This document shows positions 50,384 to 58,361 of a stretch of 64,000 nucleotides of DNA, piece after piece. The stretch is taken from contig JAHCBC010000002.1 of assembly GCA_019634595.1 (NCBI GenBank), forward strand, positions 434,001 to 498,000. Reading direction: 5' to 3'. Source of the DNA: Akkermansiaceae bacterium (lineage in GTDB: Bacteria; Verrucomicrobiota; Verrucomicrobiia; Verrucomicrobiales; Akkermansiaceae). The position numbers and the translations under genes are program-made. Each line of letters starts with the position of its first letter. Within the stretch, counting starts at the first letter, position 1. Below the pieces are notes generated by a model that was given only the letters and a program-made list of their open reading frames with translations, searched no databases and was not told the origin of the DNA.

Positions 50384-51232
50384 ATGAAAACAATGACGGA
50401 ACCTTCGGTCAGACTGGCACCGGTCTTTGGCATGGATGTGGAAACGCGGAGCGCGCTCTGGCAGCTGGAGGAGCTGGCGAAGACCGACCGACTGGGCGTG
50501 GCGGGCCGTTTCATGCCGGATGTGGAAATCAGCCGCAGGCTGGCGGGGATCGGGATCATGGAGGACGTGGAGGAAGCGGACTTTTTCCGCTTCCGGAAGA
50601 TTGTCATTCCTTTCTGTGGCATGTCACCGCTCAGGAGGAGGGAGTGGGAGAAGGCGGGCGTGCATCTGGTGGATCTCACCTCCCCGCAGGTGAAGCGGGC
50701 CCAGGTGGCGCTGGGGCTGCTGAGGATGGACGGGGCGCAGCCGCTGGTCATCGGCAGGCATGCGGATCCGGAGAGCAAGGGACTGGCGGGCGGGCATCCC
50801 AGCACCCGCATTCTTGAAGATACGACGGACACGGCGCGGCTGGTCTTTTCGCCTGCGTTCGGGGTGGTGTGCCAGACCACCCTTTCCCCGCGGAAGGTTT
50901 CGTGGCTCGTGCAGCAGCTCCGGCACCGCTACAACGATGCGAAGGTCACTTTCCTGGATACCCTTTCCCCCGGGATGTCCGCGCGGGAGCGGGCGCTGGA
51001 AAAGCTCATGGCGCAGAGTGACCGCGTGGTGATTGTCGGGCAACCCGGTGAGGCATCCTGTGAGGCGCTTGCGGAGACGGTGCTGAGGAAAGGCAGGACC
51101 GCGGAGGTGGTCGCATCCGCCGCGGAGGCCGCCCTCCTGCGCGTGGAGGGCGGGGAGAGGGTCGCGCTGACGGCCGGTGCATTTGCCCTGGATGAAACGA
51201 TCCGTGCGGTGGCGGATACGCTGGCAGGGTAG
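50384..51232 (+). CDS. IspH (LytB)-fold protein lacking all iron-sulfur cysteines
   Basis: A 282-residue protein whose order of blocks follows IspH (4-hydroxy-3-methylbut-2-enyl diphosphate reductase) along its length: VIPFCGMSPLRRREWEKAG (normally SAHGVS), VDLTSPQV (normally DATCPLV), GRHADPESKG (normally GHxxHPEVxG), CQTTLS (conserved QTTLS), LDTLSPGM (normally DICYAT), VVIVGQPGEASCEALAE (normally VVGSKNSSNS) and LTAGAFALDETI (normally TAGASAPD). All three cluster cysteines are gone (Gly16, Ser100, Ser195 or Leu194). Among substrate residues, His74 becomes Cys78, His124 becomes Asp128, and the Ser/Asn diphosphate site is changed. Glu130 (equivalent to E126) and Thr165/Thr166 remain. It cannot be a normal IspH; ligand binding or regulation is more likely. 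An ATG at 50393 is also possible. Confidence 0.75.
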   Translation: MKTMTEPSVRLAPVFGMDVETRSALWQLEELAKTDRLGVAGRFMPDVEISRRLAGIGIMEDVEEADFFRFRKIVIPFCGMSPLRRREWEKAGVHLVDLTSPQVKRAQVALGLLRMDGAQPLVIGRHADPESKGLAGGHPSTRILEDTTDTARLVFSPAFGVVCQTTLSPRKVSWLVQQLRHRYNDAKVTFLDTLSPGMSARERALEKLMAQSDRVVIVGQPGEASCEALAETVLRKGRTAEVVASAAEAALLRVEGGERVALTAGAFALDETIRAVADTLAG

Positions 51233-51340
51233 CGAAGCCCGTGAGAGCTTCGGCAGGGTGGACGTCCTCCAACAAACCGGTTCCGGTCCTCCATGGGCTT
51301 CCCCCCCAACCGGAAGTCTCACGACTTCCGCAACCCTGCC
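51223..51340. repeat. Palindromic element with 31-bp inverted ends, overlapping the IspH-like gene's 3' end
   Basis: Ends 51223-51253 and 51310-51340 are inverted copies matching at 23 of 31 positions (shared GGCAGGGT and CGTGAGA). Each end also forms its own hairpin (CGAAGC/GCTTCG; GGAAGTC/GACTTCC). The left end begins inside the last codons of the IspH-like gene and supplies its stop codon. Confidence 0.6.
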
Positions 51341-51391
51341 GCTTCATGCCGGGTTGCGGAATCCGGTCAGCCGGGTTACGGTCAGGACGCC

Positions 51392-51841
51392 ATGAAAATG
51401 ATCGTCGCAGCCGTGGACTTCTCGAATGCAACTCCGGGCGTGCTCGCCACCGCCGGGAAGCTGGCGAAGGCGTTCGGTGCACAGCTCCACCTCATCCACA
51501 TCATCGAGCCCCAGGTACCGTTCACCGCCTACGGCTTCACCCCGGAGGAATTCCCCGCGATGCCGCTCTATGACACGCAGGTCCGCACCCGTGCGGAGAA
51601 GAAGCTGGAGGAACTCCGCCAGGAACTCGGTGACGTCCCGGGGGTGAACACGCAGCTCGTGGACGGAAGCCCGCTCCACGCGACCATCGACTACGTGGAA
51701 AAGACCGGCGCCGACCTGGTCGTGCTGGGTTCGCACGGCCACGGCGTGGTGGCATCGCTGTTGTTGGGGAGTGTCGCGGAGGGGATGGTTCGGAAAGCCG
51801 TCATCCCCACACTGATCGTTCCCGTCAGGGAGAAGGAATGA
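51392..51841 (+). CDS. Universal stress protein (UspA family)
   Basis: A 149-residue cytoplasmic UspA-domain protein. The ATP-binding type pattern is present: KMIVAAVDFSNATPG at the start and VVLGSHGHGVVASLLLGSVAEGMVRKAVIPTLIVP at the end (G-2x-G-9x-G-S/T nucleotide motif). Such proteins help cells survive energy or oxidative stress. The start at 51392 is the first ATG of the domain; an ATG at 51398 is an alternative. Its stop lies 7 nt from the stop of the convergent prolyl oligopeptidase gene. Confidence 0.92.
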   Translation: MKMIVAAVDFSNATPGVLATAGKLAKAFGAQLHLIHIIEPQVPFTAYGFTPEEFPAMPLYDTQVRTRAEKKLEELRQELGDVPGVNTQLVDGSPLHATIDYVEKTGADLVVLGSHGHGVVASLLLGSVAEGMVRKAVIPTLIVPVREKE

Positions 51842-51848
51842 CCGCCGG

Positions 51849-53960
51849 TCATTTCCCGAGAACGTGTTCGAGGAACGCCCACTCGTCCGCCGCGCGGTCG
51901 ATCACCTTTGACAGTGCGGTTCCAGCCCCGTGTCCGGCGCTGGTATCGATGCGGATGAGCACCGGCGGGCCGTCCTCTGCTTGGCATTCCTGCAGCCGTG
52001 CGGCGAACTTGAAGCTGTGGGCGGGCACCACCCGGTCATCATGGTCCGCCGTGGTGACCATCGTGGCCGGATAGCGGGTGCCGGGCTTCAGCGCGTGGTA
52101 GGGCGAGTAGCGGTGGAGCAGGGGAAAGTCCTCCGCGTTGTCAGAACTGCCGTACTCCTTCTCCCACGCCCAGCCGATGGTGAACTTCTGGAAGCGCAGC
52201 ATGTCCATCACCCCCACCGCAGGCAGGGCCGCGCCGAACAGTTCCGGCCGCTGGGTCATGCACGCGCCCACCAGCAGCCCGCCGTTGCTGCCGCCCTGGA
52301 TCGCCAGCTTGGACGGCTTCGTGTAGCCGTCCGCAACCAGCTTTTCCGCCGCGGCGATGAAGTCGTCGAAGACGTTCTGCTTGTTTCCCTTTCTGCCGCC
52401 CTCATGCCACTCACGGCCGTACTCGCCGCCACCGCGCAGGTTCACCGTCACCGAGATGCCGCCGCGCTCCAGCCACACCGCGCGGGAGATGGAGAAGCCG
52501 GGCTGCATGCTGATCTGGAAGCCGCCGTAACCGTAGAGCAGCGTCCGGTGGGAGCCATCCAGCTTGATGCCTTTCTTGTGGACGATGAACATCGGCACCC
52601 GCGTGCCGTCCTTGCTGGTGAAGAAAACCTGCTTCGTTTCATAGGCACTCCCGTCGAAGTCCACCTCCGGTTTCCTCCACAGCGTGCTTTCGCCCGTGGC
52701 GATGTTGAGGCGATAGACGGACGCCGGCTCCGTGAAACTGGTGAAGGCATAGAACACCTCCTTGTCCTCCTGCTTTCCGCCCAGCCCGCCGATGGAGCCG
52801 ATGCCCGGCAGTTTGATCTCCGTCTTTCCGGTTCCGTCCGTGTCAAAGCGGTACAGCCGGTCGCTCGCGTCCTTCATATAGACGCAGAGCAGTTTCCCGC
52901 CGGACATGCTGACGGTATCCAGCAGATCCCCGGACTGCGGGATGATCTCCTTCCACGCGGATCTCTCCGGAGTCCGGGTATCGATGGCGATCACCCGTTT
53001 CCGCGGCGCGTCCAGATCCGTGTGGAAGTAGAAGACGGGGCCGATGTTGCCGATGAAATCATACTCCGCATCCCCATCCGGCAGCAGCACGGTGACCGGT
53101 GCTTGCGGATCACCCGCCGGGCGGTAGGCGATGCGGTTCTTCGGGTCCGTTCCCTGGGACAGATGGATGAGCAGATACGCGCCGTCCTCCGTGATCCATC
53201 CGCCCATGCCCCAGCGCGGCTGGTCCGGACGTTCATAGACCAGCACATCCTTTTCCTGCGGGGTGCCCAGCGTGTGGAAGTAGAGCTTCTGATTCTCGTT
53301 CACCTGGGTGAGTGCCGCGCCTTCCGGTGGGGTGGGGTAGCGGCTGTAGAAAAACCCGCTGCCATCCTTCGCCCAGGAGATGCCGCTGAACTTCACCCAT
53401 TTCAGGTGATCTCCGTGGTCCTTGCCGGAGGAGACGTCGCGGATGCGGATCTCGTTCCAGTCACTGCCCCCGCCTGAGGTCGCGTAGGCCAGCAGCTTTC
53501 CGTCCTCGCTCGGCTCATAGCGGGAGAGGGAAACCGTGCCTTCCTTGGAAATCACATTCGGGTCCAGCAGCACGCGCCGTTCGCCCTCCAGCGAGGGGGC
53601 CGTGTAGAGCACCGCCTGCTCCTGGAGGCCGCTGTTCATGTTGTAGAACCACTGCCCTCCCTGTTCCTGGGGCAGCCCCATCCGCTCGAAGTTCCACAGA
53701 TTTTTCAACCGCTCCCGGATGGTGTTCCGCTGCGGGATGGCGGAAAGGTATTTCCCCGTGACGGCGTTCTGGGCGGTCACCCAGGCTTTCGTTTCCGGGG
53801 AGTTGTCATCCTCCAGCCAGCGGTAGGCGTCCTCCACCTTCACCCCATGGTAGGTATCGGTGACGGGTTCTTTGCGGGTCGTGGGGTAGGAGATGGATTC
53901 GGCGTGCAGGGAAGCCATGAGCAGGAGTGGGACGCTGGTGGAAAGAGAGCGGATATCCAT
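51849..53960 (-). CDS. Prolyl oligopeptidase, S9A family, exported
   Basis: A 703-residue serine peptidase that cleaves after proline in short peptides. An N-terminal signal peptide (MDIRSLSTSVPLLLMASLHA) sends it to the periplasm. A seven-bladed propeller occupies roughly residues 70-430, and the alpha/beta hydrolase part surrounds it: Ser in AIQGGSNGGLLVGACMTQ, Asp in TTADHDDRVVPAHSF and His in IDTSAGHGAG complete the triad. The opening YPTTRKEPVTDTYHGVKVEDAYRWLEDD is the family signature. The start at 53960 gives the signal peptide; the frame upstream is open but non-coding. Confidence 0.93.
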   Translation of the reverse strand: MDIRSLSTSVPLLLMASLHAESISYPTTRKEPVTDTYHGVKVEDAYRWLEDDNSPETKAWVTAQNAVTGKYLSAIPQRNTIRERLKNLWNFERMGLPQEQGGQWFYNMNSGLQEQAVLYTAPSLEGERRVLLDPNVISKEGTVSLSRYEPSEDGKLLAYATSGGGSDWNEIRIRDVSSGKDHGDHLKWVKFSGISWAKDGSGFFYSRYPTPPEGAALTQVNENQKLYFHTLGTPQEKDVLVYERPDQPRWGMGGWITEDGAYLLIHLSQGTDPKNRIAYRPAGDPQAPVTVLLPDGDAEYDFIGNIGPVFYFHTDLDAPRKRVIAIDTRTPERSAWKEIIPQSGDLLDTVSMSGGKLLCVYMKDASDRLYRFDTDGTGKTEIKLPGIGSIGGLGGKQEDKEVFYAFTSFTEPASVYRLNIATGESTLWRKPEVDFDGSAYETKQVFFTSKDGTRVPMFIVHKKGIKLDGSHRTLLYGYGGFQISMQPGFSISRAVWLERGGISVTVNLRGGGEYGREWHEGGRKGNKQNVFDDFIAAAEKLVADGYTKPSKLAIQGGSNGGLLVGACMTQRPELFGAALPAVGVMDMLRFQKFTIGWAWEKEYGSSDNAEDFPLLHRYSPYHALKPGTRYPATMVTTADHDDRVVPAHSFKFAARLQECQAEDGPPVLIRIDTSAGHGAGTALSKVIDRAADEWAFLEHVLGK

Positions 53961-54075
53961 GGGATTGCCGTTGAGCGATACACCAGCCCACCGGGTTGCG
54001 ACAGGGAAATGGTCCGTCGTCGCGAATACGATTTTGATCGATTCCAGCGGCGGATGCGGTATTCCCATGAATGCC

Positions 54076-55035
54076 ATGAAAACCGCATCACTTGTTCTTG
54101 GATGGATGGGGGCACTTTTGTTGTCCGCCGTGACATCGGATGCCCGTGACCTCGGGGAGGAGTGGGATTGGGACGTGAAACGGGTCGGCGAGAACGACTA
54201 CATCCCGTTCGGGAAGTTCGGGGAATTCTACGGCTTCGGTGATCTGGAGAGAAATGGCGGTGAGATCCGCCTTGAGAAGCGCGGCGCTCAGAGAAGCGAG
54301 ATCGTGGTGAACTTCAGCGTCGGCTCGAAGGAATGCCACTTCAACAAGGTGAAGATCATCCTCAACAGGGAGATCATGGAGGAGGGCGGCGAGGTGTTCC
54401 TCTCGCGGGAAGATCTCAGCCGTCTCATCGACCCCATCTTGCGGCCCCACCAGATCGGAGGTTCCGGGGTGCCCCGTACCGTGATCCTGGACCCGACAGG
54501 TGGGGGAGATGCGGCGCGCCACGCTTGGGAGATCGCCGGGAAGGCGAGGACCAAGCTGGAGGAGCGCGGGATCAAGGTCGTCATGACCCGCGGGGAGGAA
54601 AAGGCCATGACGGTGGAGGAGCGCGTCGGTGCCGCCAACGAAGTCCAGGAGCCCGCGGTTTTCGTCAGCATCAATTTCCTGGATGAAAAGGACGGACCCA
54701 AGGGCATGCGAACCTCGGTGCTGGTGCCGCCCGTTGTCGGAACGGGGGAGGAAGCTGGAGAGATTTCCCGGCTCGGTGCTGCCTTGGGAATCAGCATTCA
54801 TGGCGGCGTGCTGCGCAACCTGGGAGTGAACACCCAGGACAACGGCCTTTCATCGGACAAGCAGTCCGGCTTTGTCGGCCTCCGGCATCCCGCCATCACG
54901 CTGACGGCGGCCAACCTCGCGGACGAGTATCAGGCGAGACTGGCCGCGAACGAAAAATTCCAGGATGCGGTGGCCGATGGGATCGCCCTTGGCATCACGA
55001 AATACCAGATCGCCGTCAGCAGGAAACGGGAGTGA
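54076..55035 (+). CDS. Amidase_3-fold protein lacking zinc ligands (degenerate N-acetylmuramoyl-L-alanine amidase)
   Basis: A 319-residue exported protein (signal MKTASLVLGWMGALLLSAVTSDA). Residues 60-125 form a beta-rich domain like those before verrucomicrobial amidases (VKIILNREIMEEGGEVFLSREDLSRLIDPILRP). The C-terminal 185 residues follow the Amidase_3 fold, but catalytic residues are gone: PGHGG reads DPTGGGD (Thr141), SIHAN reads SINFL (Asn200), and the late VELGFLSN reads TLTAANLAD (no Glu). The rest of the fold is preserved (IKVVMTRGEEKAMTVEERVGAAN; NLGVNTQDN). It cannot hydrolyse peptidoglycan by the known mechanism; a peptidoglycan-binding or regulatory role is more likely. An ATG at 54067 is an alternative start. 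Confidence 0.75.
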   Translation: MKTASLVLGWMGALLLSAVTSDARDLGEEWDWDVKRVGENDYIPFGKFGEFYGFGDLERNGGEIRLEKRGAQRSEIVVNFSVGSKECHFNKVKIILNREIMEEGGEVFLSREDLSRLIDPILRPHQIGGSGVPRTVILDPTGGGDAARHAWEIAGKARTKLEERGIKVVMTRGEEKAMTVEERVGAANEVQEPAVFVSINFLDEKDGPKGMRTSVLVPPVVGTGEEAGEISRLGAALGISIHGGVLRNLGVNTQDNGLSSDKQSGFVGLRHPAITLTAANLADEYQARLAANEKFQDAVADGIALGITKYQIAVSRKRE

Positions 55036-55072
55036 TCGGGTTGCTGTGTTCCCTCCGGTGTGCCGGAAAGAA

Positions 55073-55103
55073 AAAACCTCCGCCGGTATCCGGTGGAGGT
55101 TTT
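55073..55103. terminator. Bidirectional rho-independent terminator
   Basis: Perfect 9-bp arms AAAACCTCC / GGAGGTTTT with an inner CCGG/CCGG stem, between the convergent amidase-like and L,D-transpeptidase genes. A- and T-runs lie at the two ends. Confidence 0.85.
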
Positions 55104-55126
55104 CAAGTTGGATCGGGCGGCGTGGC

Positions 55127-55741
55127 TCAGAAATTCCACATCTTGCCCTTTTCCGCGTCCCTGAAGACCTGCGGGCTGAGCATGTAGGAATTCGGCGGGT
55201 TATCCAGCTTGCTGTCGTCGAGCACCGGCAGGGTCTTGCCGATGGTGGCATCTTCCGGCTGGGTGGTGGCGACGTTGATCGGCGTGCCGACACGGACGAG
55301 GTTGAACACCTTCCGGGCGGAGTTCAGTGGCATGCGGACGCAGCCGTGGGTCGCGGGGTAGGGTTTGATGAAGCCCCAGTGCGCGCCGTAGGACGGGCTG
55401 TAGAACTGGATCCAGTAGGTCATGGGGTAGCCCGCGCCCGGGCTGCTGACCCGGCGGCGGTTGGCGACCTTGGCCTGGACGGGGAAGGTGCCCTTCGGCG
55501 TCGGCGCGGAGGCGGTGCCCACGCATACCGGGGTGGCGAGCAGGACCTCACTGCCCTCCACCACATAGAGTTTCTGCGCGCTGGTGCTGATCTTCACCCG
55601 CACGGCGGACGGATTCGTCGCCTTCTTCACCGGTGGGTCGAAGGTGAAGGAACTCTTCGGTCCCTTGGAAACAGGGGCGGTACAGGAACTGAGGGCGGCG
55701 GCTGCGGCAGCGGCGAGGAGGAGACAGGGAAAGGATTTCAT
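55127..55741 (-). CDS. L,D-transpeptidase (YkuD) lipoprotein
   Basis: A 204-residue lipoprotein (lipobox LSSC near residue 20). The YkuD catalytic domain shows AQKLYVVEGSEVLLATPVCVG, PTPKGTFPV, HWGFIKPYPATHGCVRMP (catalytic cysteine in HGCVRM) and VGTPINV. It should form 3-3 peptidoglycan cross-links or attach lipoproteins in the periplasm. Cysteine, histidine and the glycine loop are intact, in contrast to the degenerate amidase-like gene next door. The start at 55741 gives the signal peptide. It is divergent from the repeat-rich PEP-CTERM gene. Confidence 0.92.
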   Translation of the reverse strand: MKSFPCLLLAAAAAAALSSCTAPVSKGPKSSFTFDPPVKKATNPSAVRVKISTSAQKLYVVEGSEVLLATPVCVGTASAPTPKGTFPVQAKVANRRRVSSPGAGYPMTYWIQFYSPSYGAHWGFIKPYPATHGCVRMPLNSARKVFNLVRVGTPINVATTQPEDATIGKTLPVLDDSKLDNPPNSYMLSPQVFRDAEKGKMWNF

Positions 55742-55915
55742 GGTCGGATGCGAGCGAGGGATGGGGTCTTCCGGGGAGGGGAAGGCGACGGGATATGGTG
55801 CCGCAATCGGCGTATTCTGCAAGGAGAAGACTCCGGGAAGTGCGCCAGTTGTAAGAAGAAGGGCCATCCTGCCGGGCAACTCTTTGCGTTCTATGGCCTT
55901 GGCAGGCGGGGCAAA

Positions 55916-55947
55916 GGTTTGGTAGCGGTAGCCCGCGTTTCCAAACC
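55916..55947. promoter_or_regulatory. Inverted repeat near the repeat-rich PEP-CTERM gene
   Basis: Arms GGTTTGG (55916-55922) and CCAAACC (55941-55947), 18 nt apart, ending 16 nt before the ATG at 55964. It could be an operator or a leader hairpin. Confidence 0.35.
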
Positions 55948-55963
55948 CCCTTCCCTCCGAGCC

Positions 55964-58228
55964 ATGAAATTTTCACGAAATCCACTGCTCCTCCTCGCCG
56001 CCGTGGCGTCCCTTGCCGGGATCGCGCCCGTTGCCGCGCAGACCTATTATTGGAGAGGTGGAGCGGGGGAATGGACGACGGCGGGCAACTGGTCGGGTGC
56101 GGCTGATGGCAGTACCGCCGGAGCGGTTCCGGCAGGAGCCAACGCCGTGTTCAATACCGACGGCGTCTCCGGCGACCAGACGATCACGTTCGGCACGGAC
56201 GGGTCGGTTGCTTCGCTGTTGTTCAGATCCGCAGGCATCACTTCCATCCTTGGCCCTGCCGCCGCCACCAACCTGGAGGTGGGTACCGGAGGCATCACCC
56301 TGGGAGCCGGTGCGGGTGGAGCCATCATCGGATCGGGGGCCAATGCGGGCGGCGTGCGGCTGCGGGTCGGCGCGGACCAGACGTGGTCGAACCAATCTTC
56401 CGGTGAGTTGCTGGTCAGGAACAGCGTCACCCCTTCCACCGCCACCGGCGGCGACAGGATCCTCACCCTTGGTGGCACGGGTATCATCCGTCTCAGCCAG
56501 CTCATCGAGGACACCGTGGACGGGTCGAACCGCGCGAAGCTCTCATTGGTCAAAACCGGGAGCGGTCTGCTGGATCTTTCCGGATCCAGCGCCACGACCT
56601 TTACCGGCGGCCTCACGATCCGGGGTGGCACGGTGAGCGTGAATGCCGACAACCGGCTCGGGGCCTCCAACTCCCTCGTGACCATCGATGGCGGGACGCT
56701 GCAGGTTACGGGCAACATCACCACCGGTACCGGCGTCCGGCCGATGACCATCGGCGCGGCGGGTGGAACCATCGAGGTCACCGGAGGCAACCAATTCCGG
56801 CATGACGGCACCATTGATGGTGCGGGGATGCTGACCAAGACCGGCGGCGGCACCCTGTGGCTGGTGAACGCAAAGACGCACGCTGGCGGCACCGCCTTCA
56901 ACGGTGGGGACATCTATATTTATGACGACAACCGCCTTGGCAGTGGCGGGCTTTCTTTCGATGGCGGCACCCTGCGTTCCAGCGGTACCTTCACCATGAA
57001 CCGGGCCACCGTGCTGAATGCCGGCGGCGGCACGTTCAACATCGAAACCGACAAGGTGGTGACCCAGCAGGGGGCGATCACGGGAGGGGGAAGCCTTTCA
57101 AAGACAGGCACCGGTGTGCTGGCCCTCCGGGCTGCCAGCAATTACACCGGAGGAACGACGATCAGCGAGGGGGTTCTCGACGTTGACGGCACCAACCGCC
57201 TGGGAACAGGCACGCTGACCATCAACGGAGGACGTCTCAGGTTGTCCTTCGGCACCGGCGAAGGTCCATTTTTCACCCAGTCCACGGTGCTCGGCGCGGC
57301 GGGGGGAAGCATCGAGGTGACCGGCTCCAACACCGTCCGCTATGATGGCGCCATCAGCGGTGGCACGCTTACCAAAACCGGTGGCGGCACCCTGTACTTG
57401 GTGGGGGCGAAGGCCTACTCCGGCGGAACGGTCTTCGGCGGTGGTACGGTGCTGGTGTATGACAACGACCGCCTTGGTACGGGAGGCCTCACCTTCAACG
57501 GCGGCGCGCTCCGCTCGAACGGGAATTTTGAAATGAACCGCGCCACAACCCTCCTGGCCGGTGGTGGCACCTTGAACATTGATACGAACTTCACCGTCAC
57601 GCAGCACGGCGTGATCACGGGAGAAGGGAACTTCAACAAGAGCGGTGGCGGAACCGCGGTGGTGACCGCCGCCAACACCTACACCGGCACCACCACGGTC
57701 AACGCCGGTGTGCTGGAATCCAGGGGCTCCCTCAACTCCTCCACCGCCCTGCGGGTGAACGGTGGCACCTTCCGCTTCGGCGCGAGCGACATCATCGGCA
57801 ATACCGCCGAGGTGACCCTCGGGGCCGGCTCCCTCCAGGTGGGCAACTTCAGCGACACGCTCGGCAAGCTTGCCGTCACGGCCGCCGCCACGGTGGACTT
57901 CAACGGAAACGTCGGCTCCACCATCGTTTTCGCGGACTCCCGCGACAAGGCGTGGACCGGTTCGCTGACGGTCCTGGGCTGGACCGGCCTGGTTGACGGC
58001 GGGGGGCTGGAGCGCCTCATGTTCGGGGATGGGTCCGGTGGCTTGGAGCAGGCCCAGGTGGATTCCATTTTCTTCTTCAACCCATCCGCACCGGGCCTGG
58101 AGGCCGGGACCTACAGCGCGAAGATCCTGTCCACCGGTGAGGTCGTCCCCCACGCCCTGATTCCGGAGCCATCAGCGGCATTGCTGGCGGTGCTGGGGGC
58201 CGGGCTGGCCATGCGCCGCCGCCGCTGA
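55964..58228 (+). CDS. Repeat-rich autotransporter-like PEP-CTERM surface protein
   Basis: A 754-residue secreted protein (signal MKFSRNPLLLLAAVASLAGIAPVAAQ). After an N-terminal adhesin-like stretch (TYYWRGGAGEWTTAGNWSG), most of the length is autotransporter-associated beta-strand repeats: LTIRGGTVSVN, LTKTGGGTLWLVNAKTHAGGT, LSKTGTGVLALRAASNYTGG and similar. The DNA shows an internal duplication of 540 nt (56751 against 57291), so about 150-180 residues occur twice in diverged form. The C terminus has the tag LIPEPSAALLAVLGAGLAMRRRR. It has no autotransporter barrel of its own, so export depends on exosortase and an outer-membrane path. It is a structural or adhesive surface protein. Confidence 0.9.
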   Translation: MKFSRNPLLLLAAVASLAGIAPVAAQTYYWRGGAGEWTTAGNWSGAADGSTAGAVPAGANAVFNTDGVSGDQTITFGTDGSVASLLFRSAGITSILGPAAATNLEVGTGGITLGAGAGGAIIGSGANAGGVRLRVGADQTWSNQSSGELLVRNSVTPSTATGGDRILTLGGTGIIRLSQLIEDTVDGSNRAKLSLVKTGSGLLDLSGSSATTFTGGLTIRGGTVSVNADNRLGASNSLVTIDGGTLQVTGNITTGTGVRPMTIGAAGGTIEVTGGNQFRHDGTIDGAGMLTKTGGGTLWLVNAKTHAGGTAFNGGDIYIYDDNRLGSGGLSFDGGTLRSSGTFTMNRATVLNAGGGTFNIETDKVVTQQGAITGGGSLSKTGTGVLALRAASNYTGGTTISEGVLDVDGTNRLGTGTLTINGGRLRLSFGTGEGPFFTQSTVLGAAGGSIEVTGSNTVRYDGAISGGTLTKTGGGTLYLVGAKAYSGGTVFGGGTVLVYDNDRLGTGGLTFNGGALRSNGNFEMNRATTLLAGGGTLNIDTNFTVTQHGVITGEGNFNKSGGGTAVVTAANTYTGTTTVNAGVLESRGSLNSSTALRVNGGTFRFGASDIIGNTAEVTLGAGSLQVGNFSDTLGKLAVTAAATVDFNGNVGSTIVFADSRDKAWTGSLTVLGWTGLVDGGGLERLMFGDGSGGLEQAQVDSIFFFNPSAPGLEAGTYSAKILSTGEVVPHALIPEPSAALLAVLGAGLAMRRRR

Positions 58229-58361
58229 GAAAGTTTTGTCCGGATGAAAACCTCAGCCGTCAGTGGAGGGTGTTCCTTTTCCGGGAAAGTCGGGATCCGG
58301 CGCACGGTTCTCCTGCGGATTATGATGGAACTCCTTTTTCCTCTGCTGTAGTAGACCGAAA

